This document shows positions 44,318 through 53,512 of a stretch of 64,000 nt of DNA, piece by piece. The translations under genes were made by a program, and so were the position numbers. The notes under the pieces were generated by a model. The model was not told the DNA's origin. It worked only from the letters and a program-made list of their open reading frames with translations, and searched no databases. How positions within the stretch are numbered: position 1 is the stretch's first letter; every line of letters begins with the position of its first letter. The stretch lies in assembly GCA_026708115.1 (NCBI GenBank), contig JAPOVL010000042.1, forward strand, positions 22,425 to 86,424, given 5' to 3'. Source of the DNA: Chloroflexota bacterium (lineage in GTDB: Bacteria; Chloroflexota; Anaerolineae; Aggregatilineales; Phototrophicaceae).

Positions 44318-45604
44318 TCAGTCTTCAATTGCCTGATTTGCCAGCACGCGCAACTCGCGCCGAATGGGATATGACGATGAGGGCATAAGCTGGGTCAAAA
44401 AGATGACGGTCATCTGCTCCTTGGGATCAACCCAGAAGGCCGTGCTCGCCGCACCGCCCCAGGCAAATTCGCCCGGCGAGCCCAAGATATGAGCTGCCGC
44501 CGGGTCCAGCAAGACGGCCCCTCCCAGACCAAAACCGACGCCATCGTGACGGGTTTCGCTGCGGGGGCCACCGCGGCGCAGGTTGTACCGAGCGCCGAGA
44601 CCAACGCCAATGGCTTGCGAGCGCGCTTCACTGGTGAGTATGTAGCCCATGCTCGACAGATCACAGTTACCCGGCAGATTGTTGCTGGTCATCAATTCAA
44701 CCGTTTTGCGCCCAAGCAAACGCACAGCATCTAGCGCGCCCTTGTTGAGCAGCATTTGGCAAAAGCGCAGATAATCGCCGGCGGTCGAGACCAGACCACC
44801 GCCGCCGGAGAACAGCTTGACCTGCTTCATATACGCGCTTTCATCCGGCTTATCGATGAGGCGAAAGCCGTCGCCTTCGCGTTCGTAGTTTGCCGCAAAA
44901 CGGTCCACTTTTTCCGGCGACATCGTAAAGGCGGTATCCACCATACCCAATGGCGCCAGGATCTCTTCGGTGAAAAAGCGATCGAGTGATTGACCCGAGA
45001 TGATTTCGATCACATGGCCCAGGACATCGGTAGCGACGCTGTAGCTCCAGCGAGTCCCAGGCGAAAACAGCAGAGGGAGCTGGCCGAGATGATCGATCAT
45101 GTCACTCAAGGACATGTTTTCCCCGAAGAAGTCGCGGTCGCGATACATAGTGTCGACAGGATGCGCGTGCATATGGCCATAGGTCAAGCCGGATGTGTGG
45201 GTCAGCAAATCGCGGATGGTCATCTCACGCTTGGCCGGGACGGTCAGGTAGCTCTCGGCATCGCCGGACTCGAAGACTTCAAGCTGCTTAAATCCAGGAA
45301 TAAACTCGGACACCGGATCATCGAGTTGTAGCAAACCGCGCTCGTAAAGCATCATCACGCCGGCCGAGGTGATAGGCTTGGTCATCGAATAAATGCGAAA
45401 GATGGTATCTTCCTCGACGGTCAGCCCGGCTTCGACATCTCTCAAGCCGCAGCAATGCAGATAAGCGACTCTCCCGTGCCGGGCGACCAGGACGAGATAC
45501 CCGGGTATCTTGCCTGCATCGACATAACGGTCGAAATGATCCGCGATGCAGTCAAGGCGGTCAGAAGACAATCCAAGGTCCTCAGGGTGTGCCAAGTCGA
45601 CCAT
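44318..45604 (-). CDS. Serine hydrolase of the beta-lactamase/class C family
   Basis: A 428-residue serine hydrolase related to EstB esterases and class C beta-lactamases. The nucleophile motif SxxK is Ser73-Met-Thr-Lys76 in IYSMTKPITSAG; the second motif is YSV in RWSYSVATDVLG near residue 190. No signal peptide, so it is probably a cytoplasmic esterase or lactonase rather than a beta-lactamase. GAGG lies 8 bases before the ATG. It is the last gene of the long leftward catabolic region and follows a Baeyer-Villiger monooxygenase, whose ester or lactone product would be a plausible substrate; this is inference. Confidence 0.87.
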   Translation of the reverse strand: MVDLAHPEDLGLSSDRLDCIADHFDRYVDAGKIPGYLVLVARHGRVAYLHCCGLRDVEAGLTVEEDTIFRIYSMTKPITSAGVMMLYERGLLQLDDPVSEFIPGFKQLEVFESGDAESYLTVPAKREMTIRDLLTHTSGLTYGHMHAHPVDTMYRDRDFFGENMSLSDMIDHLGQLPLLFSPGTRWSYSVATDVLGHVIEIISGQSLDRFFTEEILAPLGMVDTAFTMSPEKVDRFAANYEREGDGFRLIDKPDESAYMKQVKLFSGGGGLVSTAGDYLRFCQMLLNKGALDAVRLLGRKTVELMTSNNLPGNCDLSSMGYILTSEARSQAIGVGLGARYNLRRGGPRSETRHDGVGFGLGGAVLLDPAAAHILGSPGEFAWGGAASTAFWVDPKEQMTVIFLTQLMPSSSYPIRRELRVLANQAIED

Positions 45605-45667
45605 TCTACGACCTCTTTACTTTAACTCACGGTCTCTTCGTGAACCAACCTGAAGCGGCAACCAGCA

Positions 45668-47266
45668 TTACGACAGCACAAAGCCTTCATAACCCTTGGC
45701 GACGACCTCATTGCACTTTTCAACGTAGGGCGGGAAGCCCGGCAAGGGCATGAAAACCCGCGGCTTGCCGGGAATGTTATGTCCTTGGTACCAATTTTGG
45801 CAGGATACCCACAGGGTTTGGTTTGCCACCTCATTGACATGAGCGACCCAGGCTTCCTGGGCGGCTTCGGTTGCCTCGATGCTGGCGTGGTCGTTTTCGA
45901 CCATATAGTCGATGCAGTCCGTGACCCACTCGACGTGCTGCTCGATGGCCACCATCATGTTGGTCAACACCGACGGGCTACCCGGCCCTGTAATAGTAAA
46001 GAGGTTGGGAAAGCCAGACACTTGAAGACCCAGGTAATTGACCGGGCCGGCCGCCCATTTTTCGCGCAGGGTCCGCCCATGACGACCGCGGATGTCGATC
46101 CTGAGCAATGCGCCGGTCATGGCATCGAAGCCGGTGGCGAGCACGATGAGGTCGAGATCATAGTCGGCGCCGCTTGTGCGGATGCCACTGGGCGTGATCG
46201 CCTCGATGGGGGCGGCGTTGATATCGACCAGCAACACGTTGGATCGATTGTAAGTCTCGAAATAGCCGCTATCCAGCACCGGGCGTTTGCAATGAATCGT
46301 ATAGTGGGGCGTTAGCATCTCTGCGACTTTCGGGTCATTCACAAGATCGTGGATTTTCGCCCGCACGAAATCCGCTGTTACTTTATTGCTTTCGGGATTG
46401 ACTGTGATGTCGTTGAATGCGCCGAAGAAGGGGAAGCCGCCGAGCTGCCAGCGCTCCTCCAAGATATGTTGCTGTTCTTCCTCGCTAACCTCTGTAGCGG
46501 AGACGTCGTTAGCGGGGATATGCGACAATTGTGCGCCCGACTGCAGCCGATTGCGGGCGCGGAAGCCGGCGTAGTCGGCTTTGATCTCGGCCACCATTTC
46601 GGGATCCGACGGGCGATTGTGGGCCGGCACAGACCATTGTGGCGAGCGTTGAAAAACCGTGAGATGCGCCGCTTGCTCGGCGATGACAGGAATCGCTTGT
46701 ACCGCCGACGAGCCGGTGCCGACGATGCCGACGCGCAAGCCGCTGAAGTCGACGCCTTCGTGGGGCCAGCGCGCGGTGTGGTAGATAGGTCCACTGAAGC
46801 TGTCCATCCCCTCGATGGCTGGTATGTTGGGCGCCGAAATGCTGCCCGTGGCCATAACCAGAAACTGGGCCGACATTTCGGCGCCGTCATCGGTCGCAAT
46901 CCGCCAACGTCTGGCCGCTTCATCATATATCGCCGCTTCGACCCTGGTGTCGAAGGTCATGTCGCGGCGCAGATCAAAGCGATCGGCGACGTGGTTCAGA
47001 TACTTGAGTATTTCGGGCTGGGTGGGATATCGTTCCGGCCACTCCCACTCCTGCTGGAGATCTTCGTCAAAGCTGTAGGAGTACTCCAAGGTGTCGGTAT
47101 CGCAACGCGCGCCGGGGTAGCGATTCCAGTACCAAGTGCCGCCGACGCCACTGCCTGCTTCGATGACCCGAGTGAAAAGACCAAGCTGGCGCATGCGGTA
47201 CAGCATATACATGCCGGAAATACCGGCGCCGACAATGATGACATCGCATTTCCCTGTTGAATTCAT
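45668..47266 (-). CDS. Baeyer-Villiger-type flavin monooxygenase
   Basis: A 532-residue class B flavoprotein that inserts oxygen next to a ketone using NADPH and O2. The FAD site VIIVGAGISG starts near residue 11. The Baeyer-Villiger fingerprint FxGxxxHxxxWP is matched exactly as FSGPIYHTARWP (about 155-166). The NADPH site VGIVGTGSSAVQ follows, then VLATGFDAMTGALLRIDIRG. This is the cyclohexanone-monooxygenase-like group. ATG at 47264-47266 has AGGA 7 bases upstream; the longer frame is rejected. Two SDR genes precede it and a serine hydrolase follows, fitting alcohol to ketone to ester/lactone to acid. Confidence 0.92.
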   Translation of the reverse strand: MNSTGKCDVIIVGAGISGMYMLYRMRQLGLFTRVIEAGSGVGGTWYWNRYPGARCDTDTLEYSYSFDEDLQQEWEWPERYPTQPEILKYLNHVADRFDLRRDMTFDTRVEAAIYDEAARRWRIATDDGAEMSAQFLVMATGSISAPNIPAIEGMDSFSGPIYHTARWPHEGVDFSGLRVGIVGTGSSAVQAIPVIAEQAAHLTVFQRSPQWSVPAHNRPSDPEMVAEIKADYAGFRARNRLQSGAQLSHIPANDVSATEVSEEEQQHILEERWQLGGFPFFGAFNDITVNPESNKVTADFVRAKIHDLVNDPKVAEMLTPHYTIHCKRPVLDSGYFETYNRSNVLLVDINAAPIEAITPSGIRTSGADYDLDLIVLATGFDAMTGALLRIDIRGRHGRTLREKWAAGPVNYLGLQVSGFPNLFTITGPGSPSVLTNMMVAIEQHVEWVTDCIDYMVENDHASIEATEAAQEAWVAHVNEVANQTLWVSCQNWYQGHNIPGKPRVFMPLPGFPPYVEKCNEVVAKGYEGFVLS

Positions 47267-47301
47267 TTTCGAATCCTGTTGTCTATGCTGAACTCTTAAG
47301 G

Positions 47302-48132
47302 TCAATTCATCTCAAAGCCGCCGGATACAGTAAGCGAAATGCCCGTCACATTGTCGGCGCGCGTTAGATACAGCGCCGCTTCAGCCATATCGCTGGGCGT
47401 CTGTTCTCGACCCAATGGGACGCGATCCTGGATGACGGCGTCAAAAGTATCTTCAACCGTATCTGTGCCGTACTCTTGCTGTCGCTGCTGTGATTTTGAG
47501 AGATGATCAAACCACATAGATGTATCGACATTGCCGGGGCAGATGGCATTTACCCGGATTGAGTGTTCGGCAAGCTCGGCGGCCATAGACTGGGTCAAGC
47601 CAATCGCGGCGAACTTCGAGGCGCAGTAAGCGCCCATGTAGGGAAATCCTCTCTTCCCGGCGACCGAGGCAATGTTGATGATAACCCCGCCGTTTTCCGT
47701 CAGGTGGGGAACCGCGGCTTGCGACATCAAGAAGATGCCCTTGACGTTTACCGCGAAGACACGATCCCAATCGGACTCGGCAAAGTCCACGATCGATCCC
47801 GTCTGAATAATGCCCGCATTATTCACCAAGATATCCAATCCGACAAAGGCTGCAACCGACTCGTCAACCAGATTTTGACATGAAGCGCGGTCTGATACGT
47901 CGACTTCAATCGCCTTGCATGTTCCGCCGCGCTCGTTGATCTCGCGTGCGGCTGTTTCCAATTCGGATTTGGCAGAGAGTGAGTAGTGCCAATCGGACCC
48001 CGCTGCAAGCGCCAGCGAGCCCAAGTCGGCGGCGACAACCTTTGCGCCTGCCGTGGCAAATGCTTCGGCTATACCCCGCCCGATTCCACGAGCAGCGCCA
48101 GTAACGATTGCTGTTTTGCCATCTATCTTCAC
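47302..48132 (-). CDS. Short-chain dehydrogenase/reductase (paralogue A)
   Basis: A ~276-residue classical SDR oxidoreductase. NAD(P) motif TGAARGIGRG at the N-terminus, NNAG in LVNNAGIIQTG, catalytic Ser in NIASVAGKRG and YxxxK in YCASKFA. An unusual ~15-residue loop (SLALAAGSDWHYSLSAKSEL) after strand 2 is shared with the neighbouring paralogue. GTG at 48130-48132 is taken as start, aligned with the paralogue's start; AAGGAG is 12 bases upstream, and earlier ATGs would overlap the previous gene by 44 bp. It likely interconverts an alcohol and a ketone that feeds the monooxygenase encoded next. Confidence 0.9.
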   Translation of the reverse strand: MKIDGKTAIVTGAARGIGRGIAEAFATAGAKVVAADLGSLALAAGSDWHYSLSAKSELETAAREINERGGTCKAIEVDVSDRASCQNLVDESVAAFVGLDILVNNAGIIQTGSIVDFAESDWDRVFAVNVKGIFLMSQAAVPHLTENGGVIINIASVAGKRGFPYMGAYCASKFAAIGLTQSMAAELAEHSIRVNAICPGNVDTSMWFDHLSKSQQRQQEYGTDTVEDTFDAVIQDRVPLGREQTPSDMAEAALYLTRADNVTGISLTVSGGFEMN

Positions 48133-48148
48133 AGGCGTCGCCCACTCC

Positions 48149-48979
48149 TTATGAAAGCCCAATCCCATTGCCGCCATCGACCGAGAGCGCAATCCCGGTC
48201 ACGCTGTCGGCGCGAGTCAAGAATAATGCTGCATCTGCAATCTCTTCGGGCGCCTGCTTGCGGCCCAAGGGAACGGTATCTTTGACAAAGGCGTCGAAGG
48301 CTTCTGCATACGATTGCCCGGGGTATTGCTGAAGGCGGTGTTTGACAAGATAATCGAATTGCATAGGAGTAAAGACATTGCCTGGGCAGATAGCATTCAC
48401 CCTGATGGAAGTTTCGGCAAGTTCAGCAGCCATGGATTGAGTTAAGCCGATCACCGCAGCTTTTGAGGCGCAGTAGGGGCCATTGAACGCGGACCCTCGT
48501 TTGCCAGCGTTCGAGGCGATATTTGTGATGACCCCGCCCTTCTTGGCCAGGAAGGGAATCGCCGCCTGCGACATCAAGAAGACGCCCTTGACGTTTACAG
48601 CAAAGATTCGATCCCAAGTGGACTCGGCATAATCTGCAATTCGTCCAAGTTTTATAATACCTGCATTGTTCACCAGTATATCTAATCCGCCAAATGCCTC
48701 GACCGTTCGTTCAACAAGATTCTGACATGAAGCGCGGTCCGATACGTCAACCGCAATCGCTACACAAGTTCCGCCTCTTTCTCTAATGTCGTTTGCCATC
48801 ATTTCCAATTCGGTTTCGGCAGAGAGCGCGTAATGCCAGTCTGATCCCGGTTCAACCGCCAGCGAGCCCAAGTCAGCAGCGACAACGTTTGCGCCTTCCG
48901 TAGCAAATGCCTCTGCGATAGCGCGCCCTATTCCACGCGCAGCGCCGGTGACGATTACGATTTTGCCTTTAATTAGCAC
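48149..48979 (-). CDS. Short-chain dehydrogenase/reductase (paralogue B)
   Basis: A 276-residue classical SDR highly similar to the next gene downstream: shared TGAARGIGR, SDWHY, NNAGIIK/Q and CPGN segments. NAD(P) motif at residues 10-20; active-site NIASNAGKRG and YCASKAA. The start is a GTG (48977-48979) with AAAGG 6 bases upstream. The pair is a tandem duplication; differences around the substrate loop (PYCASK versus AYCASK, and near residue 195) suggest related but not identical substrates. Confidence 0.9.
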   Translation of the reverse strand: MLIKGKIVIVTGAARGIGRAIAEAFATEGANVVAADLGSLAVEPGSDWHYALSAETELEMMANDIRERGGTCVAIAVDVSDRASCQNLVERTVEAFGGLDILVNNAGIIKLGRIADYAESTWDRIFAVNVKGVFLMSQAAIPFLAKKGGVITNIASNAGKRGSAFNGPYCASKAAVIGLTQSMAAELAETSIRVNAICPGNVFTPMQFDYLVKHRLQQYPGQSYAEAFDAFVKDTVPLGRKQAPEEIADAALFLTRADSVTGIALSVDGGNGIGLS

Positions 48980-49085
48980 CAGCGCCTTTCTATCAGGTTA
49001 AGCGCATTAGTCAGACAACTTGCCAATCGTTTACTGAAAGGCCTGTTCTTCCGTCCACTGATTACGAAAACACAAGCTGAATCCT

Positions 49086-50171
49086 TCACGTCAAATCCAA
49101 AACACTGCGCGCCACCTCACCCTTGCCGAGGGCGTCAAAGGCCTCATTGACTCCTTCGAGGGGATAAACGCGCGTCACCAACTCATCCAGTTTGAGCTTG
49201 CCCGCTTTATAAAGGCTAAATATGCGAGGAAAATCCAGCCGGGGGCGACAACTGCCATACATTGAGCCGATGACCGTCTTCTCGAGCGCCAGAATCTTGG
49301 CGTCAAAATCAAGCGGCGTGTTGTCGGGGGCATGGCCGACAAGAACGGTAACTCCACGTCGTCGGGTACAAAGTATGGCCTGTTTGTAGGGCTCGGGCGC
49401 CAAGCCGATTGCCTCAAAGGCGTAGTGGACGCCCTTGCCGTCCGTCAGGTCCTTAATGGCCTCAATCGGGTCGACCTCAGCTGAGTTGACCACATGCGTG
49501 GCGCCAAACACTGTTCCCATTTCGAGTTTGTTATCCAAGATATCGACGGCGATAATCGGCTCTGCACCGGCGATCGCCGCTCCCTGAATCACGTTCAGTC
49601 CGACGCCGCCACAGCCGAAGACGGCAACCGACTTGCCCGCCTGGACTTGGCCAGTGTTCAGGGCGGCGCCCACGCCGGTCATCACGCCACAGCCGACCAG
49701 CGCTGCCTGCGCAAACGGGATCTCCCGGTCAATCGGGATGGCGACATCCTGGGGAACGATGGTCTCGGTACCGAAGGTACCGAGGGCATTCATCCGTTTC
49801 ATGGGGCGTTCGCTGTCTGCGAAGCGGGGCCGCCCCCGGCGATCCCAGGGCTCCTCGCAGAGATTGGAGTAGCCCACCTGACACATCTCGCAAAGTCCGC
49901 AGTTGCGCGTCCAAGATAGCACGACGTGATCGCCCGCTTTGACACCGTGAACCGCCGAGCCAACTTCCTCAACCACACCCGCCCCCTCGTGGCCGAGAAT
50001 CACGGGCGGCCGGTTGATGTCGACCCATTCCCCCTTGACGATATGCCAGTCCGAGTGGCAGACGCCGCTCGCTATCAAACGGACGCGAACTTGATCATCT
50101 TCAATGTCGGGCAAATCAAATTGCTCGATCACCAGTGGGGTATTCGCTTCGTAAAGGACTGCCGCTTTCAT
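49086..50171 (-). CDS. Zinc-dependent alcohol dehydrogenase (class III-like MDR)
   Basis: A 361-residue medium-chain dehydrogenase with a complete zinc complement: catalytic Cys38 in SGVCHSDWH and His61-Glu62 in LGHEGAG, structural cysteines 91, 94, 97 and 105 in CGLCEMCQVGYSNLC. The NAD motif is FGCGGVGLNVIQG. It resembles NDMA- or mycothiol-dependent type alcohol and formaldehyde dehydrogenases. ATG at 50169-50171 has GGAG at good spacing; an ATG two codons earlier is too close to it. It is a useful contrast with the two zinc-ligand-less MDR paralogues encoded 5-9 kb away. Confidence 0.92.
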   Translation of the reverse strand: MKAAVLYEANTPLVIEQFDLPDIEDDQVRVRLIASGVCHSDWHIVKGEWVDINRPPVILGHEGAGVVEEVGSAVHGVKAGDHVVLSWTRNCGLCEMCQVGYSNLCEEPWDRRGRPRFADSERPMKRMNALGTFGTETIVPQDVAIPIDREIPFAQAALVGCGVMTGVGAALNTGQVQAGKSVAVFGCGGVGLNVIQGAAIAGAEPIIAVDILDNKLEMGTVFGATHVVNSAEVDPIEAIKDLTDGKGVHYAFEAIGLAPEPYKQAILCTRRRGVTVLVGHAPDNTPLDFDAKILALEKTVIGSMYGSCRPRLDFPRIFSLYKAGKLKLDELVTRVYPLEGVNEAFDALGKGEVARSVLDLT

Positions 50172-50667
50172 TGGCATGCTCCATCTTTTACGGTCAAAAT
50201 CAAGCCTTCAATTTGTGATAGCACCTTTTCGACCACAACGCGCTCAGCGCTGCCAGACACTCCCGCTACACCAGCTTATCAAATACCGCAAACATACCCA
50301 AATTATCGAATAGGAGCATGTGCCGCTTTCTCATCAGGGCGTCTAATGGCGCGGGTGTCGACTTCCGCGGTACACGTACCCGTTTGGGTGCATTTCAACG
50401 TATTGGGAGAATAGGACAGGGCAATCGTACTGAATCCCATATACGTCAATCATCGCCTAAGTTTGGCAAATTGCAGGTACGGCACGCTTGAGCGGCCCGC
50501 ATTCATCAACGTATTGCTCGCGGGAGTCTCAACGCAGCGATCCGATATCGCCTTCGGTTTGGCAAGCGAGAACCTAATACTTGGTGTGCTAGGCGGCGAA
50601 TTGCCAATTTTTTCAAATGCAGCTTAGCGCATTCCCTAAGCTGCGTCTGAATCTTTAGCTCGTTCGA
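50172..50667. other. Spacer splitting the long leftward cluster
   Basis: No gene seen. It holds a double hairpin next to the upstream gene's end (50619-50680), a near-palindrome GGTACACGTACC at about 50369, and presumably the promoter of the alcohol dehydrogenase gene. It suggests that the cluster is at least two transcripts. Confidence 0.55.
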
Positions 50668-50680
50668 CTATTCAGACGCA
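50619..50680 (-). terminator. Double hairpin, probable terminator
   Basis: A perfect 11-bp inverted repeat (50642-50652 with 50670-50680) whose right arm covers the last codons of the dehydrogenase gene, then a perfect 9-bp one, GCAGCTTAG (50619-50627) with CTAAGCTGC (50636-50644). The second is followed in the minus direction by only a short T run, so termination is likely but not certain; the two hairpins share bases and may be mutually exclusive. Confidence 0.5.
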
Positions 50681-51642
50681 ATGACATCGAGAATTTGCAG
50701 AAGTTTCGTATCGCGCCATTTCTTGATCCGCTCCATATCCGCGCCCGCCAATTCCGCTTCCATTTGCGCGACACACATTCTCGCCCATTCTCGCGCCAGT
50801 TCCGGTGTGCGCGGCGGCGCTTCGCGTTCAACGCGCGAAGGAATGTCATCTTCCAAGCTGTGGTCGAGCTTGCGGTCGACCATGGTATCCTGCAAGCCGC
50901 CAGGGCTGGTCAACATGCCGACGGCGAAGGGTCCCATTAGCGCCAGGCGCAAACCGGGTCCGGTTCGGAAGGCGAGATCAATCTCCTCAACGGTGGCAAC
51001 GCCGTTGCCCACCAGCCACAGAGCCTCGCGGTAAATCGCAGCCTGCATGTGGTTGACGATATGGCCGCGGCATTCCTTGCGAGCCACCACCGGCACGCGG
51101 CCCAAGCGCGCCATGAAATCGCGAGCCAGCGCCACCGTCTCGGTCGAGGTCATTTCTCCCCCTACGATCTCCACCGAGGGCACGATGTGCGGCGGGTTGT
51201 ACGGGTGCGCCACCACACAACGTTCGGGATGAGTCGTCGCCTTTTGGATTTCCGTCATCAACATGGCGGATGTACTGGAAGCGAGGACGACCTCCGCAGG
51301 GGTTAGCCGGTCCAACTCCCGGTAGATCTCCCGTTTAATCCGATAGCGCTCGGGGCCGGACTCTTGCACAAAGTCTACATCTTTCAAGGCAAGGGCCAGG
51401 TCAGTTGTGGTCTTGATCCGGTTCTGGGCAGCCGTCACTTCTTCGTCGGTCATCACGCCAGCTTCAACAAGCGTTGCATAGGCGCTACGGATCTCCCGCA
51501 TTGTCCAATCAAGGGCTTCATGGGAGATATCGAAGATGTTGACCTGGAGACGATGCTGGGCGAAAAGGACCGCCCAAGAGAAACCAACCGTTCCGCCGCC
51601 AACACAGGCGACCTTGGTAATATCACTCGCGGCTTTTACCAT
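50668..51642 (-). CDS. 3-hydroxyacyl-CoA dehydrogenase family protein, L-gulonate/carnitine dehydrogenase-like
   Basis: A 324-residue NAD-dependent dehydrogenase of the HAD/lambda-crystallin family. The N-terminal Rossmann motif is VACVGGGTVGFSWA, with acidic DIS after strand 2 indicating NAD. The catalytic region has SSTSAMLMTEIQ and HPYNPPHIVPSVEIVGGE, the HPxNPP pattern of L-gulonate 3-dehydrogenases and carnitine dehydrogenases rather than fatty-acid enzymes. In a sugar-catabolic setting, oxidation of a sugar acid at C3 is the more likely role. GGAG lies 5 bases before the ATG. It is followed by a double-hairpin terminator. Confidence 0.85.
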   Translation of the reverse strand: MVKAASDITKVACVGGGTVGFSWAVLFAQHRLQVNIFDISHEALDWTMREIRSAYATLVEAGVMTDEEVTAAQNRIKTTTDLALALKDVDFVQESGPERYRIKREIYRELDRLTPAEVVLASSTSAMLMTEIQKATTHPERCVVAHPYNPPHIVPSVEIVGGEMTSTETVALARDFMARLGRVPVVARKECRGHIVNHMQAAIYREALWLVGNGVATVEEIDLAFRTGPGLRLALMGPFAVGMLTSPGGLQDTMVDRKLDHSLEDDIPSRVEREAPPRTPELAREWARMCVAQMEAELAGADMERIKKWRDTKLLQILDVIASE

Positions 51643-51720
51643 TGAGACTCCAATCCGTTATTCTAAACAGCAAAACAGGACGCGGCCGGCTGCGAAAGAA
51701 TCAGGCTAGCACCGAAACAG

Positions 51721-52680
51721 TTATGCTTTTGGCTGGTAGCGATAGTCGGGATCGACGTTTTCCTTGGGGCCGAGGGTGTTGCGCAGAGTACCGATGCCCT
51801 CGACTTCCATCTCAACTACATCACCGGGTTGCAGGTAACGGGCTGTGTCAATGCCCAGTGCGATCGCCTCGGGGATTGACCCCCCTGAAACTGTACCGCT
51901 TCCCAGGACGTCCCCCGGCACAATACGACTGTCTTTGGAGGCGCGCTCGACATAATCTCCCCAACCGTGAAACGAAGCGCCGCCATCGCCCTCATCCAGC
52001 CAGACATCGCCGTTGACCCTGACCGTGCACTTGACCTGCAGCCTGCCATCACGCAGATAGGGCGCCATTTCATCAGTGGTGACAATCCAGGGACCCAGCG
52101 AAGATGCGGCGTCTTTGCCCTTGGCGGGACCCAGGCCAACAGCCATTTCATCAAACTGCAGGTCGCGGGCGCTCCAGTCGTTTAAGATGCAGAAGCCAGC
52201 GATATAGTCCAGCGCATCGGCGGCTCTGATGTCGCTGCCTTCACGTCCGATGACGCAGCCCAGTTCCAGCTCGTAGTCCAGCCGATCCGTCGCGGAGGGG
52301 AATGGCACGTCCTCCTCCGGCCCGAAGACGCGCAATGTGTTGGAAAAGTAAAAGACCGGCAGGCGATACCAAGCCTCGTGCAGCATCCGCGCGCCTTGTC
52401 CGTTGGCGTGCGCTTCATAACTGAAGAAGTCGCGCAAGGTCGGCGGCTGCAATACCGGAGCACGCAGCCGGACCATGGGCAGGGGCACGCCCAGCGCAGC
52501 GATATCGCCCGCAAGAGCCTCCCGCACTCGGTCAATAGGTGACTCACCGAACTCAAGTAAAGCGCGGACGTCTCTCAAGGTGTGATCGACGCCTAGCAAG
52601 GCGGTCACGTCAAGTACTAGATTGTCACTCAAAACGCCGCAACGCGGTCCGCTTCCGGAATCGTATGTCAGCAGTTTCAT
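51721..52680 (-). CDS. Fumarylacetoacetate hydrolase (FAH) family protein
   Basis: A ~319-residue hydrolase. The N-terminal domain is small (KLLTYDSGSGPRCGVLSDN); the FAH domain carries metal ligands in DYELELGCVIGREG and the late GSGTVSGG loop. It acts on 2-oxo or beta-diketo acids. ATG at 52678-52680 matches the family's start; the longer frame from 52746 runs into the ThuA gene. It lies 31 bp after the ThuA gene and 78 bp before the dehydrogenase, suggesting the late steps of the same sugar-acid pathway. A second FAH-family gene is at 36.3 kb but is not closely similar. Confidence 0.9.
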   Translation of the reverse strand: MKLLTYDSGSGPRCGVLSDNLVLDVTALLGVDHTLRDVRALLEFGESPIDRVREALAGDIAALGVPLPMVRLRAPVLQPPTLRDFFSYEAHANGQGARMLHEAWYRLPVFYFSNTLRVFGPEEDVPFPSATDRLDYELELGCVIGREGSDIRAADALDYIAGFCILNDWSARDLQFDEMAVGLGPAKGKDAASSLGPWIVTTDEMAPYLRDGRLQVKCTVRVNGDVWLDEGDGGASFHGWGDYVERASKDSRIVPGDVLGSGTVSGGSIPEAIALGIDTARYLQPGDVVEMEVEGIGTLRNTLGPKENVDPDYRYQPKA

Positions 52681-52711
52681 AAATCCCGAATCCTTCAGGT
52701 ACAGGTTTAGG

Positions 52712-53509
52712 TCAATCCAGTTTTTCAAGCGGAGGATGATCGCCAAAGATCAGTTCGGGACCGCCGGATGGCGCTGCCCAATCCACTGCATTGGTAATCA
52801 CCCGCAACACCTCGGGCTGATAATAGATTGGCAGCGTTTCGTGGCCCGGCCGGAAATAAAAGACCTTGCCGCGCCCGCGGTGATAGCAGCAACCGCTGCG
52901 GAAGATCTCGCCGCCCTGGAACCAGCTTACAAAGACCAGCGTATCCGGGGCGGGAACATCAAAGGGCTCGCCATACATCTCGGTTTCCGGAATCTCGAAG
53001 TATTCCGGCAAGCCCCTGGCAATAGGATGCCCTTGCTCAACTACCCAGATGCGTTCTCTTTCGTCCGCTTCGCGCGTCTTCAACATGCAGGAGGTGCCCA
53101 TCAACCTCTTGAATATCTTTGAATAGTGCGCGGAGTGCAGCGCAACGAGGCCCATGCCTCCCATGTTCACGCGTTCGTGTATGCGCTCGACGATCTCATC
53201 GCTGACCTCGTCGTGGGCGATATGACCCCACCAGGTCAGGACATCGGTCTGGTCCAATAGGGCTTCCGTCAAGCCGTGCTCCGGTTCATCGAGAGTTGCC
53301 GTGCGCACCGCGAAGCCCTGCTCGCTGAGATGATCCGCGATGACGGTGTGTATGCCGTCGGGGTAGACGCGATGGACGCCTTCGGTCGCATGTACCAGCT
53401 TATCCCCGCCGAATCCATAGTTCATCAAGTGCGACCTGACGTCGGCATGGCGCCGCGGATTCTCGTGCCAAAATTCATTCCATACGGTCACGCGAATAGG
53501 CGTTGACAT
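52712..53509 (-). CDS. ThuA domain protein (copy 1)
   Basis: A 265-residue protein with the glutamine-amidotransferase-like ThuA fold, named after the Sinorhizobium trehalose utilisation gene. Hallmarks: [13 protein letters not shown] at the N-terminus, [47 protein letters not shown] and the late [20 protein letters not shown]. Soluble. ThuA proteins accompany 3-keto-sugar pathways, but their chemistry is not settled. GGAG is 9 bases before the ATG. The start is 3 bp after the upstream isomerase gene. A paralogue lies 3.8 kb away (56578-57327). Confidence 0.9.
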   Translation of the reverse strand: MSTPIRVTVWNEFWHENPRRHADVRSHLMNYGFGGDKLVHATEGVHRVYPDGIHTVIADHLSEQGFAVRTATLDEPEHGLTEALLDQTDVLTWWGHIAHDEVSDEIVERIHERVNMGGMGLVALHSAHYSKIFKRLMGTSCMLKTREADERERIWVVEQGHPIARGLPEYFEIPETEMYGEPFDVPAPDTLVFVSWFQGGEIFRSGCCYHRGRGKVFYFRPGHETLPIYYQPEVLRVITNAVDWAAPSGGPELIFGDHPPLEKLD

Positions 53510-53512
53510 AAG

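Noticed and set aside
44318..45604. Reading the serine hydrolase as an antibiotic-resistance beta-lactamase
   Set aside because: There is no signal peptide, the second motif is YSV rather than YxN, and the context is catabolic; an esterase or lactonase is more likely.
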